Shown in pieces: positions 45,630 through 58,346 of a stretch of 64,000 nt of DNA. Source of the DNA: Nautilus pompilius. Lineage: Eukaryota > Mollusca > Cephalopoda > Nautilida > Nautilidae. Made by a program: the position numbers and the translations under genes. Positions within the stretch are counted from its first letter, which is position 1; the number at the start of each line of letters is the position of its first letter. The stretch spans positions 1,361,001 to 1,425,000 of the forward strand of contig JACATO010002131.1 in NCBI GenBank assembly GCA_018389105.1, given 5' to 3'. Under the pieces are notes generated by a model that did not search any database, was not told the origin of the DNA, and was given only the letters and a program-made list of their open reading frames with translations.

Positions 45630-45790
45630 AGCAGATCACTAAGTGTTTAGCATACTGCTCTGTTTTGGCTGAGGACCCAGATTCTACCCTTAGATTTGCT
45701 TGGTTTAGCAGATTTCCTGTAGCATAGTTTCCTCCTCTTGAACCACTGTTGACTTTAGTTTTATTTGGTTTCCTGCTGAACAAGGAAGTG
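45630..45790 (+). repeat. possible SINE copy
   Basis: Resembles the family head and body (CCCAGATTCTACCCTTAG, then CTGTAGCATAGTTTCCTCC) but lacks the conserved core. Confidence 0.3.
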
Positions 45791-46499
45791 TAGTAATGCA
45801 GGAATGGCAATGGTTGTTAGCAGTAGGCAATAACATTTTTGGAAGAAAAACATCTGTTTATTTGACTCAAAAAGCTATTGTTTGATTAAATTGATATATG
45901 CCATCCAGGAATTATTTTTTTTAGACAGATGGATATGGTGACCACAAAACATCTATGATGGTCTAATGCAGTCTCAACATTTAGTCATTGGCAGCTCTTA
46001 TGTTTCATCCCCTACATTTAAATAATGCTTTTTTATAGGTGAATAAATAAAAGAAAACATGGGCTTTTCTATAATTTATGCTTTGTAATGTCAACAGAAA
46101 ATGGTTATGACAGACACTTCAATAGGAGGGATGAACTTGTCTCCCTCTCTTTGGATCAGAACTTTGATTCTTGATTCTCTGTTGCTCAAAAAACACATCT
46201 CAACTCATCTTCTGGAACAAACCATTTGCATTTTTGCATTCAGTATGTTTACCTTTGTTGAAAAGGCAGTATTAGAGATATAAGTCAATGGGAAAGGAAT
46301 CAGATACTTGAGTGCTTCCTTGGTGAGTTTGTGGTGAGTGAGATCCAGAAGGTATAAAGTATTGCTTCCTATCTAAAACTTGGTTTATTCATTATATCAT
46401 ATATGAACTTGCAGAAATCTTCTTGGATGGCTTTGGGAACATCATTTACTTTTTAGATTAAGACTGTTGAGATTCTGTAAGGATGGCCATCTCATCTAC

Positions 46500-47680
46500 C
46501 TGCTCTGCTGAAGTAGTTCTGGATTTATTCATAAAGACAAGATGTGAGGACATTTATTCTTTGACAACAACATCAATTGCCTTTTCTTCATTTTCCAAAC
46601 TCCAATGAGTATGTGTGGAACATTGCAAATCAATTTTTGAAAGGCCTTTTATTTCAAATTGGTAGCTTTATTTGGAAAGCCTTGCTTTTCTGAGTAGCCT
46701 AAAGAATGGAAACATTTCTTTCATGCAGATACAGGTTGATCAAGAGAGAGAAAAATGTCAACCAAGTATACTACTCTGTGTGAACTTGGGCTCAATGAAC
46801 TGCTTCTTTAAGTTCTGGTTTTTCTAAGAGAACTTCAAATTTCAGTGCACACTTTATAACCAGAGATTTTTTTTCCTTTGACAACCACCAAACTTTTGCA
46901 TGGAAGAGGAGTTTTCCATGTGAATAATCTATGTCCTGGCAGAGTTGTTGGAAGAGGTGGGTGTTCAAAGTGCTCAACTTGAAGTTCACATTGTGCACAG
47001 CAATGTCCAACAGTCCCTTCAACTTTGGAGATAAAGTTTCCAATGCCAGAGCTTGACTATGAAGCATGTAGTGTGTAACGATGGCATGTGGCAAAATCTG
47101 CACAAACTTCTAAAAATCTGTCCACTAACCAAGCATGACTAGTTCTCTGTACATATGTAAAAGAAAGAATCCAAGGTATAAGCATCTCAAGCTGTCTTAG
47201 TTGTTTCCAGATTTTTACAAAACGCTAACTTTTTTTTTAGTTTCTTTTCACATATGTACTATACGAACGCAAAGCTGAGAACATCATTCAGCATTTGTTT
47301 TGGTTAACTGAATGCTGAAGCAACCAAATAATGCAGCTTTGACTACGGATACTACTAGCTCTTGAATAGCATCACTTAGTTCCATAATTCATTGCTTGAC
47401 TGTATCATTTGGTGATGAGTGCATGTTTAGTTCTTTTAAATGTTCCAGTTTCAGAAGCATTCTAGCAATGTCTTTGACACACAGCAATCACTTCCTCACC
47501 AAGCATGTGAGTTTGTTTTTGTCCTGCACAATCTATAAAGAAACAACATAGGAAGCTTCAAGCCAAAGAACATTTTAAACTTGAAATCTGCCTCCTATAT
47601 CCAATTGCATTCTCTTCAGTGATGTTTCTTTATGACAGAAGAACTCTTCACTTTTTCCAAATTACACAGGATCTTACATG
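46500..47680 (-). pseudogene. hAT transposase relic, SCAND3/ZBED-like (copy 2)
   Basis: On the minus strand, pieces fall in family order. They include RMLLKLEHLKELNMHSSPND with IMELSDAIQELVV (about 47,470-47,340), VIVTHYMLHSQALALETLSP and KLLFHAKVWWLSKEKKS (the frame at 47,103-46,792), then a segment like KAFQIKLPI (about 46,670). The frame has many stops. It lies directly downstream of copy 1 in the same orientation but differs from it in sequence, so it belongs to a different subfamily. Confidence 0.65.
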
Positions 47681-47769
47681 TTAGATGTTAAATTTATTTA
47701 CAAAGGCTTATTAAACTTATTAAGCTGATTTCTACCATAAGTCTGGAATATTTTTTCAACAAATCTCTC

Positions 47770-49591
47770 AGCCCTGAAAAGTGGCATGTCTGAATATACC
47801 ACTAACTTTTAATGGGAGGGATCAGCTAGCTTACTCTTTCAGAATTCCTGAAATCTGGGTGTTATTTTTGAGACAGCTACTCTCATTTCTCGTTCCACAT
47901 TTATTTTTGATTGGTATTTGTTTTTTATTGCAGAAACTGTAGAAAACCCTGACTTGCACAAATAGGATTTTTCATATGGAATCGGTATTCTCAAAGCCTT
48001 CTAGCTTAATTCTTTGTACTCATTTTGCACACTGATTCAAAATTCAGAGAGAGGCATTGTCAGGAAACTTACTTTCAAAGAAGTGTCAGCAGTGACATCA
48101 ATGAATTGCTGCTCCTCGGCAGTAGTGATTGTACCAGCTATCAGTTTAGCATCGAATGGGTTCCTTATCCAGTCAAATGTTTATCTTTAAACATCTGGGA
48201 AATAGTTCTGAAAGTGAAATTTTAGAGAAGAAAGGTGACTTAAAAATACAAATTTTTCACATCTTCACTAATTTGTATGTTACTGCTCTCAATGAATTGT
48301 TTTAAAGTAGGAAACATGTCTAAATTTGCATTTTCCATTTTACTCCACCACAGTTAAACTTTCCTAATAAATGATTTTAATTTGTCATTGAGTTTAAGAA
48401 TATTGTTATCATCACCTTGCAGTGAGGTATTAAGAGTGTTCAGCTTATGAAATACATCACTTAAATATGCTAACTGCATATTGAAATCATAGTCAATAAA
48501 CATGTGTGCACTACTATGCCTTTCCTCAGTTAAATATTGGTAGAGTTCATGTCTCAGTTCGAAAAAAACATGTCAAAACATTTTCCCAAGACAGCCATCT
48601 TGATTCACAGTAAAGAAGTGTGTTCAGCACCCATCTCTTCACAAAACCTTGCAAACATCCTTGCCTCTACAGGTCTTGTTTTTAAAAAGTTCACAAAATT
48701 TATAGTTGTTTGTAGAACCTTTTCCAGTGCTGGGCTCAAATATTTTGAAGCAAGAGCTTGACTATGAATCATACAGTGTGTCCAAACAGCACTAGGAGAT
48801 TTTCGGCATATTAAAGCCTGAAGTCCTCTGTGACTTTGACCACTAAGAGATTTGCATTAATATAGTTATCAATAATACTGAAAAGGTCCTTAGCTTTATT
48901 CTTCCTTGTAATTTCTTTACAGAAGAATAAATCCTTGTTCATTTTGTCCTCATCAACAAATCTAACATACGTTATTAAATGAGCATCCTTAGCGCTATCT
49001 GTGCCCTCATCTATCTGAATGGGAAATGGTTTGTTTCTTATCTTTTCAATTAGTTGCTCATTTAGATCCTCTGCTATATCTGTGACTTGGAGGGTAACAG
49101 TGTCATTAGACAAAGGGATACTTAAAAGCTGTTTGGCACTAGACTCCCACAACATAGTTGTGACCATATCAATAGCTGTTGAAAGAATTAAATTTTCTTC
49201 AATTGTGTGGGGATTTTTGCACTGGGAGATTCTGTATGCAACTTGATAAGCTAAAAGTGAATTCGAAGAGACAGTTATATATTTAACCAACTCACATTTT
49301 GTTCTTCATTTCATCTCCTCTTCAAATGAAAACATTTCGAGGTTTTCTAGCTAAGTCTGCATTACTTGTTTCTAGATGTCGCTTTAGTTTGCATGGCTCC
49401 ATACTCTCAGCAGACAGCATTTTATGACAAATAACTATCTGAGGCCATTCTTCTCCAGTAACAAAAACACTTGTGAAACCAAAAGATATGTAACTTTCAT
49501 CATGCTTTCTTGACTTAGGCTTTCTTTCATCAGCACTACCAGTAGATTGGTCATCTTTAGCTTTTCTCTTAATATCCAACAAACTTTCCAT
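47770..49591 (-). pseudogene. hAT transposase relic, ZBED5-like (copy 1)
   Basis: The frame at 49,591-49,322 carries a decayed BED-like zinc finger (KRKAKDD, SYISFGFTSV, then LKRHLET), in which expected Cys and His ligands are missing. The next frame, 49,290-48,811, gives LAYQVAYRISQCKNPHTIEE, IPLSNDTV, QIDEGTDSAKDAHLITYVRF and FCKEITRKNKAKDLF, typical of ZBED5/FAM200 proteins. Beyond it, broken pieces such as VWTHCMIHSQALASK (about 48,785-48,740) continue to a C-terminal CESGFSTV-like region near 47,930. Frameshifts and stops make it inactive. Confidence 0.75.
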
Positions 49592-50000
49592 TTTTAAAAA
49601 CTAAAAATAAAAGATAAAATACTGAAGTTTACTAACACGTGCACTTCTATAGACACTCTACAGATATAGTACTACATGTCACACCAGCAGGGAGGAGACA
49701 TGGATATTTCCAAGAGAAGTCGAACCTCGACTATTGGAGTTCAGTGTCAATCAATCGCCAATATCCAATAATAGTTTGTCACATGATCAATAGGTGTCAG
49801 TTGCTATACTCTGCAGAAATGAGTTTGGTCCATTTTAATTGCATTAAAAACCCAATCCACAACATTACATTAGGCTTGTATCAGAGCGAATTACAAAACT
49901 TTATCAACATTTTTGACATAACGACAGATTTTAATGGGTAAATTTGCAAAACGATTACCATATTTGGTAATTGTTCGGCTGACGATCCACGACACTGCCA

Positions 50001-50576
50001 GTGACGTTGGAAAGTGAAATTAATTAAAAAGTGAGAGAAATAAACTGAAAGTAGCATATTCATATTTCTAGAAAAGTTGGTAAAGATATTTTATTATTAA
50101 ACAAACAATAATTATTATTAAACAACACGACGAGTTTCCGCCGCATATTTTTGGAAGCTGGAGGCTATGCCCTCCTTTTCTATTCACCAGTTTATTGGAT
50201 AGTGCTGAGAGGCCAGATCAATGTACTCTACAAATTTATCGAAGAAGTTTTCAGGATGTGGCTTGGATCTCCACCAGAATTCGACCAGATATGAATTTAT
50301 TAAGTCCTCTTGAGTTCCATGCATGTTGCGCACCATCCTCCTTTAGAATTTTCCACTGCCTCCAGCTTCCAAACAAATGTTGGGGAAACTCGTGTTGTTT
50401 AATAATAAAAATATCTCTACCAACTTTTCCAAACATATATTTGTTTAATAATAATTATTGTGGTTGTTTCAGATATTCTTTGAAATATATTAAATGTAGC
50501 CCCAGAAATATGAATGTATTACGTTCAATTTATTCCTTTCACTTTTTTAAAATTAATTTCACTTTCCAACGTCACC
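50001..50576. repeat. imperfect foldback (inverted) repeat
   Basis: A left arm (50,001-50,165) and a right arm (50,358-50,576) are inverted copies with insertions. They share GTGACGTTGGAAAGTGAAAT at the outer ends and TTTGGAAGCTGGAGGC at the inner ends, around a spacer of about 190 bp. There is no open frame of note. It lies between the hAT copy 1 start codon and its terminal repeat, so it was probably inserted there. Confidence 0.75.
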
Positions 50577-50769
50577 GGCGTCGTCATCAAGGAATGCGAG
50601 TATAATAAAAGTTCATTTATGTTCTATAACATAAATAATAATCTAAGGAGTACAATATTGTTGGCGGTTTTTTAGAACCCTTGTATGAAAAGGAAGCAGT
50701 TGGAAAACCAATTCATAAGCTCAATAGTCCGAGCCTGGCTATCATGCAGGAGGCAATAATTTTTTTTTA

Positions 50770-50840
50770 ATTTTGCGACCCCCCTCTGAGATGTTCACAT
50801 CCCCCCACCCTCGTTGCAACACACAGTTTGAGAATCACTA
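50770..50840 (-). repeat. hAT-type terminal sequence
   Basis: Read on the minus strand from 50,840 it is TAGTGATTCTCAAACTGTGT, followed by a stretch containing GGGGGGTCGCAAAATT. The CAGTGnTTCTCAAACT pattern with a following GCGACCC-like motif is the usual 5' end of ZBED-type hAT elements, and fits as the end belonging to the transposase relic to the left. The other end was not found. Confidence 0.55.
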
Positions 50841-51404
50841 ATGGAATAGGCTATCATTTACATGCGCTGTTCAGCAAGTTCTAGCTCGAAACTCATGGTG
50901 CTTTGTAATAAACTATTCAACCCTATCAAAAATTCTTCTTTGCTGACTCAACGTACTGCTGGTTTTAGCTAAATGTTTTTGGTGTTATTATATTTATGCA
51001 AAATATAATGTTATTGCAAGTTGTAATTTCATGTGGTGTTATAAATAAATTATCTTTGTCCTTTCTGATCTTATTTAATTTTCTGGTTTTGGAAGATATC
51101 AAGTTCATTTTGTATGACTCACAGCTGATGGCCATTATTAAATTTTCCTCCTCAATTTTATGTACATTTTTCATGTAAAACTTCATGATCTTTTGCAGGA
51201 TTGATGGTTCTTGTCGGAAAAGAGTTAAAGCTGCAAAAAAAAAGCTATTTAAACTTTCAAAAACCATTACAGAAAAAACACCAAGTTTTATTTATGAATT
51301 TTCATCGTTATCCATAGTTTACATCTAATAATAATAACATTTTTTCCTTTTTTTTTAATAAAAAGATTAACCCTGTTAAAACTGTCTATGCACTAAGTAC
51401 TGTG

Positions 51405-51974
51405 CAGTTGACCCCGGTATTCGCGGGGGTTACGTCCCTTGAGCACCCGGGAAGAGTGAAAAACCGCAAATATTGGACGTGGTCCATAAAAATGCCTATA
51501 AATGTCTATAAACGTCAAAATATAAGTAAATATATAATAATAATTTAATAAAAAATACAACACTCAGCGAAACACTTGAAATAGCTACATATGGTAAACT
51601 GGGATGATGCTGGGCTGCATCTGCCTGAGACAGCGCCTCGTGGGCAGCAGCCAATCAGCAGCAAGGAGAAATGAATGACGCTCTTGGATTGGCTACTTTC
51701 AAACCTCCAGCCAATACCGTTTGTTTTATATTGATATTTTGCTGAATTTACGTTAGTATTTATATTACAAAATTAGTAAATTATATTGTTGTTAATAATT
51801 TAGCGTTAAAAAGCGTGAAAAAATATATATATTGCCACGAAAAAGCCATAAAAAAATCGCGGAAGATATTTGCGATTCCGCGAATATGCGGGGGTTTCCA
51901 CAAACAATTATTAGTTAGGTTCTGAGGAAAATTCCGCGAATAACCGGGGGCCCCGATTACGCGGGGGTCGACTG
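51405..51974. mobile_element. Tigger/pogo-like non-autonomous element
   Basis: The left end is CAGTTGACCCCGGTATTCGC. The right end reversed is CAGTCGACCCCCGCGTAATC. The CAGTYGACCC ends match the known Tigger (pogo) family, and TA follows on the right. The 570-bp element has no transposase and is GC-rich at both ends. A second GCGGGGGT motif occurs in the right third (51,888-51,970), giving stem-forming ends. Confidence 0.75.
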
Positions 51975-54900
51975 TATATATATATTAATCACTTAAGATC
52001 CATGAGGGTTGGAGAAATTTCACCTTTATTATAATTAATAACTGATCATTTTTAAAAATTAAATGATTGATTATTTTTTATTATCATACATAAGAATAAA
52101 GAGTTACTAATGCTCAAAACGCACATTAGCAAAACTGCTCTATTGATAAATTCGTTCGAACAAGCTGTGCCGTACATTAACTATGAGGATTTCAGATCAG
52201 TGGCCTTTGTTTGTCATACCAGTAAAAGTATACATGTATAATAGACTGTAGGTTTAGTTATACATTGCCTTTGTTGGGCTCTAGCACCTGCTATAACTAT
52301 ACACATGATCGGAAAAATTAATTTAATACTGACACAGCTGTCTGCCTACCTTTTGATGTGAACCGGCATTCCTTCCTTCCTTTTATCACAATTTGCATAG
52401 TTGGCAGCAAGAAAAACCTAAATTTAGAAAAAAATCTATGAGTATGCAATAACAATGGAGTCTTTAAACTCCATTCCTTCCACCCCTACCTAACAATTTA
52501 GTAAAGGTAGAAATTTGTGGCATAATATTGTTAAAGTTGCTTCTGAAGTAAAAAAAAATTCATTTTAATTGTGTTTGTTGGTTTTTTTGTGGAAATTTCT
52601 AATGTAATTGGAGTTTAGATTACTTATTATCCTGTCTCGATTATTTTGGAACATGAATAGCAGAGACAGCAACATCAAGCAATCTCCCTTTCTCTAGGTT
52701 TTCAGCTAGAAACAACACTAGGGGAGTTACCCTTGGTTTCTGTTTTAGATACATGCAAGCATTAGCAGCGGTCTCAGATCTCATGCTCTTACCTCAATTC
52801 CATTTTCTGGCGTAAAAGAGTCAATAAGTTGCTTGAAAAATGTACAGCTATAATATCTCTCAGTGCTTAGCAAGCAAGAATAATTATTGACTAATCGAAA
52901 CTGACAATGATGTTTGTATGCACTTCTGTAGCTTAGTCGGGGCTTTGTTCTGCTGTTGCTTCTGGTATCTTACAATCTAGTCCCACACACAGCATAGGTC
53001 TTGGAACTTCTCACGTCTTGATTTTGGGTCAGCAGGATCTAACAGATTCGATCTTTGGCAGTCCATTACAGCTGGCATTCCTCTTTTATCCTGGTGTTGC
53101 AAAATAGCAGCACCAATGTCTAGTATTGGTGGAAGGGCAGTACCATATAGGTCATTGGTGGTGGTACCAGATTAGAGCTGGATCATTTTCAGTTGACTGA
53201 CTTACCTACTATCTTTCCATTCAGTTTCTTGACACACAAACATGCTTAAGAGTTGTTTAACTTCAAAGATGAAGGAAGAAAAAAAAACAGCTATTAATTT
53301 TATAATTATTATCGTTATTTATCTTATTTTTCATCAGTTGCAGAGTTTAGATAACAGTAATTACTGTCTTGTATATTTTTTTTTAAAATCATAAATATCT
53401 TTGGTTCCATATCTCATATTTGTAGTTAATAAAAATTACTATGAAATATGACAATGATATAGAATAGAGAAACTGTTGTTAGGTTGATTACCAGCAGGGG
53501 GATTTAGCGGTAAAATTGTTCACCACCATTGCTAGCTTTTTGTTCTTAATGGTGTTCTATTTATGAAAATATTTTCGGTTTTGGTTTTTCTCCATCTCCT
53601 TAGGCAGCAGTTTGATCTCGGTACTTTATATAAAATTGTTGGTTCACATGGATGGTAAATGTATACACAATTCGTAATCCTTAACTATGGGAAAGTCTTT
53701 TTCAAATAAAAATCAAAACCATCCTGTAATGAATAGGTTAAAAAATTTTCAGGTTAACTTAATCTTGAAATGGAGGGCATTGTTAATGGATTCCTTAAAA
53801 TTTAGCAAAAGATAAATTGTAGAATTCTTAGGTCAGTTACAATAATGATTTTAAACGATGTACTTAAAAACATAATAAAGGTATTTAATATGAGAAATAA
53901 ATAATTTAAAGTTTTATATTATTCATTTATTGTGATTTGTAGCTAAAACCTTTTTAAAAAAAATTTTCCCAGACCCAGAAAAATTAAGGTATCTATTCAA
54001 AACATGCTGATGCAGTCTTTCTGCTTTCTTGACTCAAGAACATTGAATCATTTATTAAAGAAACCTTGCTGTCGATAGAAAATTCAGGTAACGTTAATAA
54101 TGTCTGCTTATCATGTATCCTGGCATTTTAAGATTTCATTTACCCAAGATTAGATGTTAATGTATGCCACCTTTCTATATAAGACTAGCATATCCTACTT
54201 GATTTATTTCCTCTTAATACTGGTTATTAGTGAACTCTAATCACAGAAAGGAGGAGATGTTAGGGATCACTTACAGGTTATTCTTGCACAACCATTTTCT
54301 GTGTAATTAATTCTAGAGATTTGATAGCAATATATTTTTTTCTCAGTTATTAATTCATGCAATGCGTATTCACTAGCTAATTTCTGATCTTTCCTGATGT
54401 TGGTGACCATGGCAACACATTGACCTAGCTAAATGATAATTTTACAAAAGAGACTTTAAAACCTTGTATGATATCTGATAATATTGATGCAGAGATTGTT
54501 CTACTTATCAGATATTAAATAATAATTATTTTTAAAAAATCTTTCAACAGGTAGGTGTGTGCGTGTGCATGCTTCTGATTTAGCCAACTTGATGCAGGTA
54601 TGGAGAAACTGCATTCATTTACAGCTGCTGTTGGTGGATGTAACATCAGCTTTATGAACACATACAACAAGGATGTTTTTCTGTTTTCAAAATTCAAAAG
54701 AACACAGGGTCACATGAATGATTTATCCTTTGACCCTATTACTAATTCCTTAAAGCTTGGCCTCATTTTTCACCATTCTAATTCTTTAAACTTCCTGCCA
54801 TGGATTCTTCAGAAGGCAGCAGTCAGATTGTAGAACTTGTGCATCTGTAATGATTAAGTATTTATATATAATCAAATTACTTTTTCTTTTCTCTCTCTAC

Positions 54901-57353
54901 CTTTCCTTGGGGATCATTCTCTAACTTTAGCTTTTAACTTATCTCTTAGGGTGGAATGGACAGTAAATGACACAATACAAAGAATCAAAATAATTACCAA
55001 ATTTTAATCTCTCTCTTTACCCATGAGAATTTAAATTAAATTTTTTTGTTAAAGGTTTTTAAATGGTAGTTTTTCTCTATGTGCATCTGCACTTTATATA
55101 ATATTGGCCTCGGTAATAAAATTTAAATTGTTTGAAAATTTGAAATCCTTGACTGAGAACCCCTTTACTTAAGTGAAACTGGGAATGGTATTGATTGGCA
55201 TCACCATAACAACCACATTGTGTTTATGCGGTAATAGGATATTTGTCTTTACCTTTGACAGAGATAAAAATGTTCCTCTATTTGGAGAGGAGGTGTGCAC
55301 ATTGAGGGAAAACAAAGTCAGAAACAAAATCACTCGAAACTCTCAGAGTTTTGAAATTCCAGACAGCGCTATGATGAATATAACATGAATATGCTAGTTT
55401 TGTACTAAGCCGTCACCTGAAAATCTGCCAAAAAGAAGAAGCAGATCAATTAAACTAGTAACCCAGACATTTGTCTTTTAAAAGCCGCTTCTATTTATTA
55501 TTACTAACATGCTTCTGTAGCACATTGCAGTCTCTTTCCTTCTCGTTATTTTGGATGTTTTTGGCTTGTAGTTAAAAATAAATGTGAGCAGTGTTCAGCA
55601 TATCCTAGGTTTGTATGTTGTGTTTTTTGTCATTTTTCCCCATGTTCCTTACATTAACCACCATGTTTTTTTGGTTTGTTTTGCTTTTTACTTGTTTAAC
55701 ATTATAAATAATGATGATAATAAATTAAATACTTCTAAATAATATACTTATATATAATCTAAAGATAAGAACAGCAGTAATAAAATAAAAGAACCAACAA
55801 AATGACACATTCTGAATGATTTGCACTAAGAAATCTTTTTGTTCAAACAGCAACATTTTTTTTTGTTGTAATTCTTCATAATTTTAAAGGCCTATACATA
55901 GAATAGACTCAAGAAAACCTGAATGAATTTATTTATTCATTCATTTATTTTTGTACATCTTCATCTTTACTTATTTTGAAGCTGGTTACCCATTGTTATC
56001 AGCCTTTATATTCCATTTGTGCAAATCTGATATATGTTGGTGAACTCTCTGGTGTCTGGTGGGCTTTTTCTAATTCCATAATGCACTTGTTTCAAATTCT
56101 GCTGAATAAATGATCCTGTGCCATTGTTATCCATTTAATGTCAAGTTTCCCCACCCCCACAGTTTTCAATAAAATGCATTTTTACAAGTTGACCTTGGGC
56201 CATCCTTGTGTCACACATTTGGACCTAGACACAATTTCGTATGAATACAATATTGGATTTATCACACTACATTTTTAATGCATAACAAAGTTAATACTGT
56301 TCTTGTTGGATTTCTATATTTATAGGTGTTTGTTTACAGCTATTTAAGAAACCTTAACAGGAAAGTAAATAATTTCCCAAATATGAAAATTTGCCTGTCT
56401 TGGGCTACTTCACATCTATCCACTGCAATACGACCATCACTGTTCTAGACAGACAAAACAAATGAAGTAGCTGATGTTTAACGGTAAAATGTGAAAGCAA
56501 TTCAAACATTGGCCAAGATAAATTACTGTCAAGAATAGTGAAAACATTTATGAATTAGTGCGTACATCTTGTCTACTTCTTGCTGTATTTAAATTTATTA
56601 ATTTTGACAAAGTGCCTTACTTTACTGTACTGTTTCTAACTATTGGCATGCAAAGTACTTTCAAAAATTGTATTTTTCTTTACTATTTATGTGTAGTGTA
56701 AAGTAACTCATAATCACTCCACTCAACCACCACCACCACTCCATCCATACTTGTTTTTCAAACTATATTTAATTTTTAATTTCTAAAAAATACTGGTGAA
56801 CTTTTTTTTTTTCTGCTTAAGAAACAAATCCCCATTCTGTTCACATTGCATGCTGTCTATGGGATTAAATGTTCAATTCTTTAATTTAAGGGCGACACCA
56901 TATGGGTTTGGCCATCTGGTGCATAGGAGAATTACATATTAGATTAAATCTTTGGTAAACAACTCTATATGTAGTAAGATGACTGGGTAATTTTACCTTT
57001 TTGGGAGGATTTTTCTCTTTTTTGTTAGTGCCTAAGATAAGTACAATAAATAAGGAAAATATTTGGCGCTCTTCACCTCATGAGGTTTGGCAGTAATGCA
57101 TCATTTTATCTTTGTTAAAAGAAAGTTTATTGTCTCGAATAAACAACAATAAAAATACAACAAATCCTGGTGATACCTACTTCAAATACTCACAGCAGCA
57201 AATCAGAATAAATATGTAGGTCTGTGATAAATGGTAGTTCATTTGTAAACCATTAAACAATTTTTTTGTTTTTAATTCAAGAACAATAAATAAAATATTT
57301 TTTTGCAATTTAAAAAAAATAAAAAACACTTCTGTGTTCAGTTACCCAACCTC
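51975..57353. other. long AT-rich stretch, nothing recognised
   Basis: No exon or element can be supported. Open frames at 54,600-54,833 and 55,173-55,388 are short and without a family. Confidence 0.4.
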
Positions 57354-57355
57354 TA

Positions 57356-57710
57356 CAGCCATTGCCAAAAGTTTTGCATCATCCTGGAATTTTCTGATAA
57401 GGTTAAATTAAACACCTGCTAAATTTACAAAATAAGGTTGCATTGATATATCATAGCACATGCTGCTTTGTTAGTTTTCTACATACAACAATACAGATTT
57501 CAAACTGTTAATATTTTTTTTCAATTTTGCTAGCATGCAAATATGATTTTTGAAAAGATCATATAAATCCTGACAAGACAAGTGGGGAGTCAGTAAGAAG
57601 TATTCAGACATCAGAAGTGGTCATAGGTACAATGCCAAGCTAATTGAGCATGATTAGATGGTAAATTTTAAATTTCCGCTATGATGCAAAACTTTTGGTC
57701 ATGATTTTAG
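57356..57710. mobile_element. Tc1/mariner-type MITE
   Basis: The inverted ends share CCAAAAGTTTTGCATCAT and a following GGAA-T-rich segment. They are flanked by TA. It is about 355 bp with no coding capacity, as expected for a miniature inverted-repeat element moved by a Tc1-like transposase. Confidence 0.7.
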
Positions 57711-57719
57711 TATAGCTGA

Positions 57720-58229
57720 AAATGGATACGGTTTGTTTATTACATAGCCACATCTGTTGGTCCGTAATCCATGACTGTTCTCCTCTTTAGTGCAACAGGT
57801 GCTTTTTGGTTGGCCATGTTAACTTTATCTCTGATGCACTGAGTTAAGTAAAATCGTCACTTTTTAACTCTTGTTGTCCATACTTTGCGGAGTACTGAGT
57901 CTGCTAGAGTAACCCAAAGCTGGCAGTTTTATTATTAAGTTGATCAGAAACTCCAGGAAAGAAAGTAGCCATATTACTGTAAAGAGTAAACAATCATTTT
58001 TCTTATATATATATAACTTTGTCACTGAGTAGCTTTGTTCATCGTCTGGTGTTTTACATGAATATAGAAAAGAGAGAGAAAGGAAGAAGATATGAAGCAA
58101 AAAAAGAAAACAAACTTCAGTACTATGGTATCTGGTTTTACCTTGCTATGAAAAAAAAAGTATTGGCAGAAATTTTTAGTAATTGTTAATTACACGGTCC
58201 TTCTAGTTTCCTTGTTTGTTTTTTTCCAG
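57720..58229 (+). other. upstream of second cadherin gene
   Basis: Ends with the acceptor-like tract TTGTTTGTTTTTTTCCAG at 58,212-58,229. A short TA run lies near 58,006-58,015. No gene is seen. Confidence 0.5.
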
Positions 58230-58346
58230 AACTGGAATAAAATATATAAAAACTAGCTGACAGAACTTGGAGCACCTACGGAATGGCTAACTGGAAGCAG
58301 AAGGAAGGAATTCTACTTCTTGTTCTTGAAGTTTTTATGGTCTTTG
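58230..58346 (+). CDS. second cadherin, exon with start codon
   Basis: The exon seems to begin at 58,230 after a strong polypyrimidine/AG acceptor, giving 53 bases of leader before the ATG at 58,283. It ends in phase 1 at GTAAGT. The acceptor implies an untranslated upstream exon. Alternatively the ATATATAAAAA stretch at 58,242-58,252 could be a TATA box with a very short leader. Confidence 0.72.

Noticed and set aside
53490..53660. Possible SINE head near TTTGATCTCGG
   Set aside because: Only scattered similarity, with neither core nor ordered body.
54600..54833. 77-codon open frame starting MEKLHSFTAAVGG
   Set aside because: No family likeness and no convincing splice signals. Left as unassigned.
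55173..55388. 71-codon open frame with a hydrophobic start
   Set aside because: A possible signal-like start but no domain, no splice partner and no conservation evidence.
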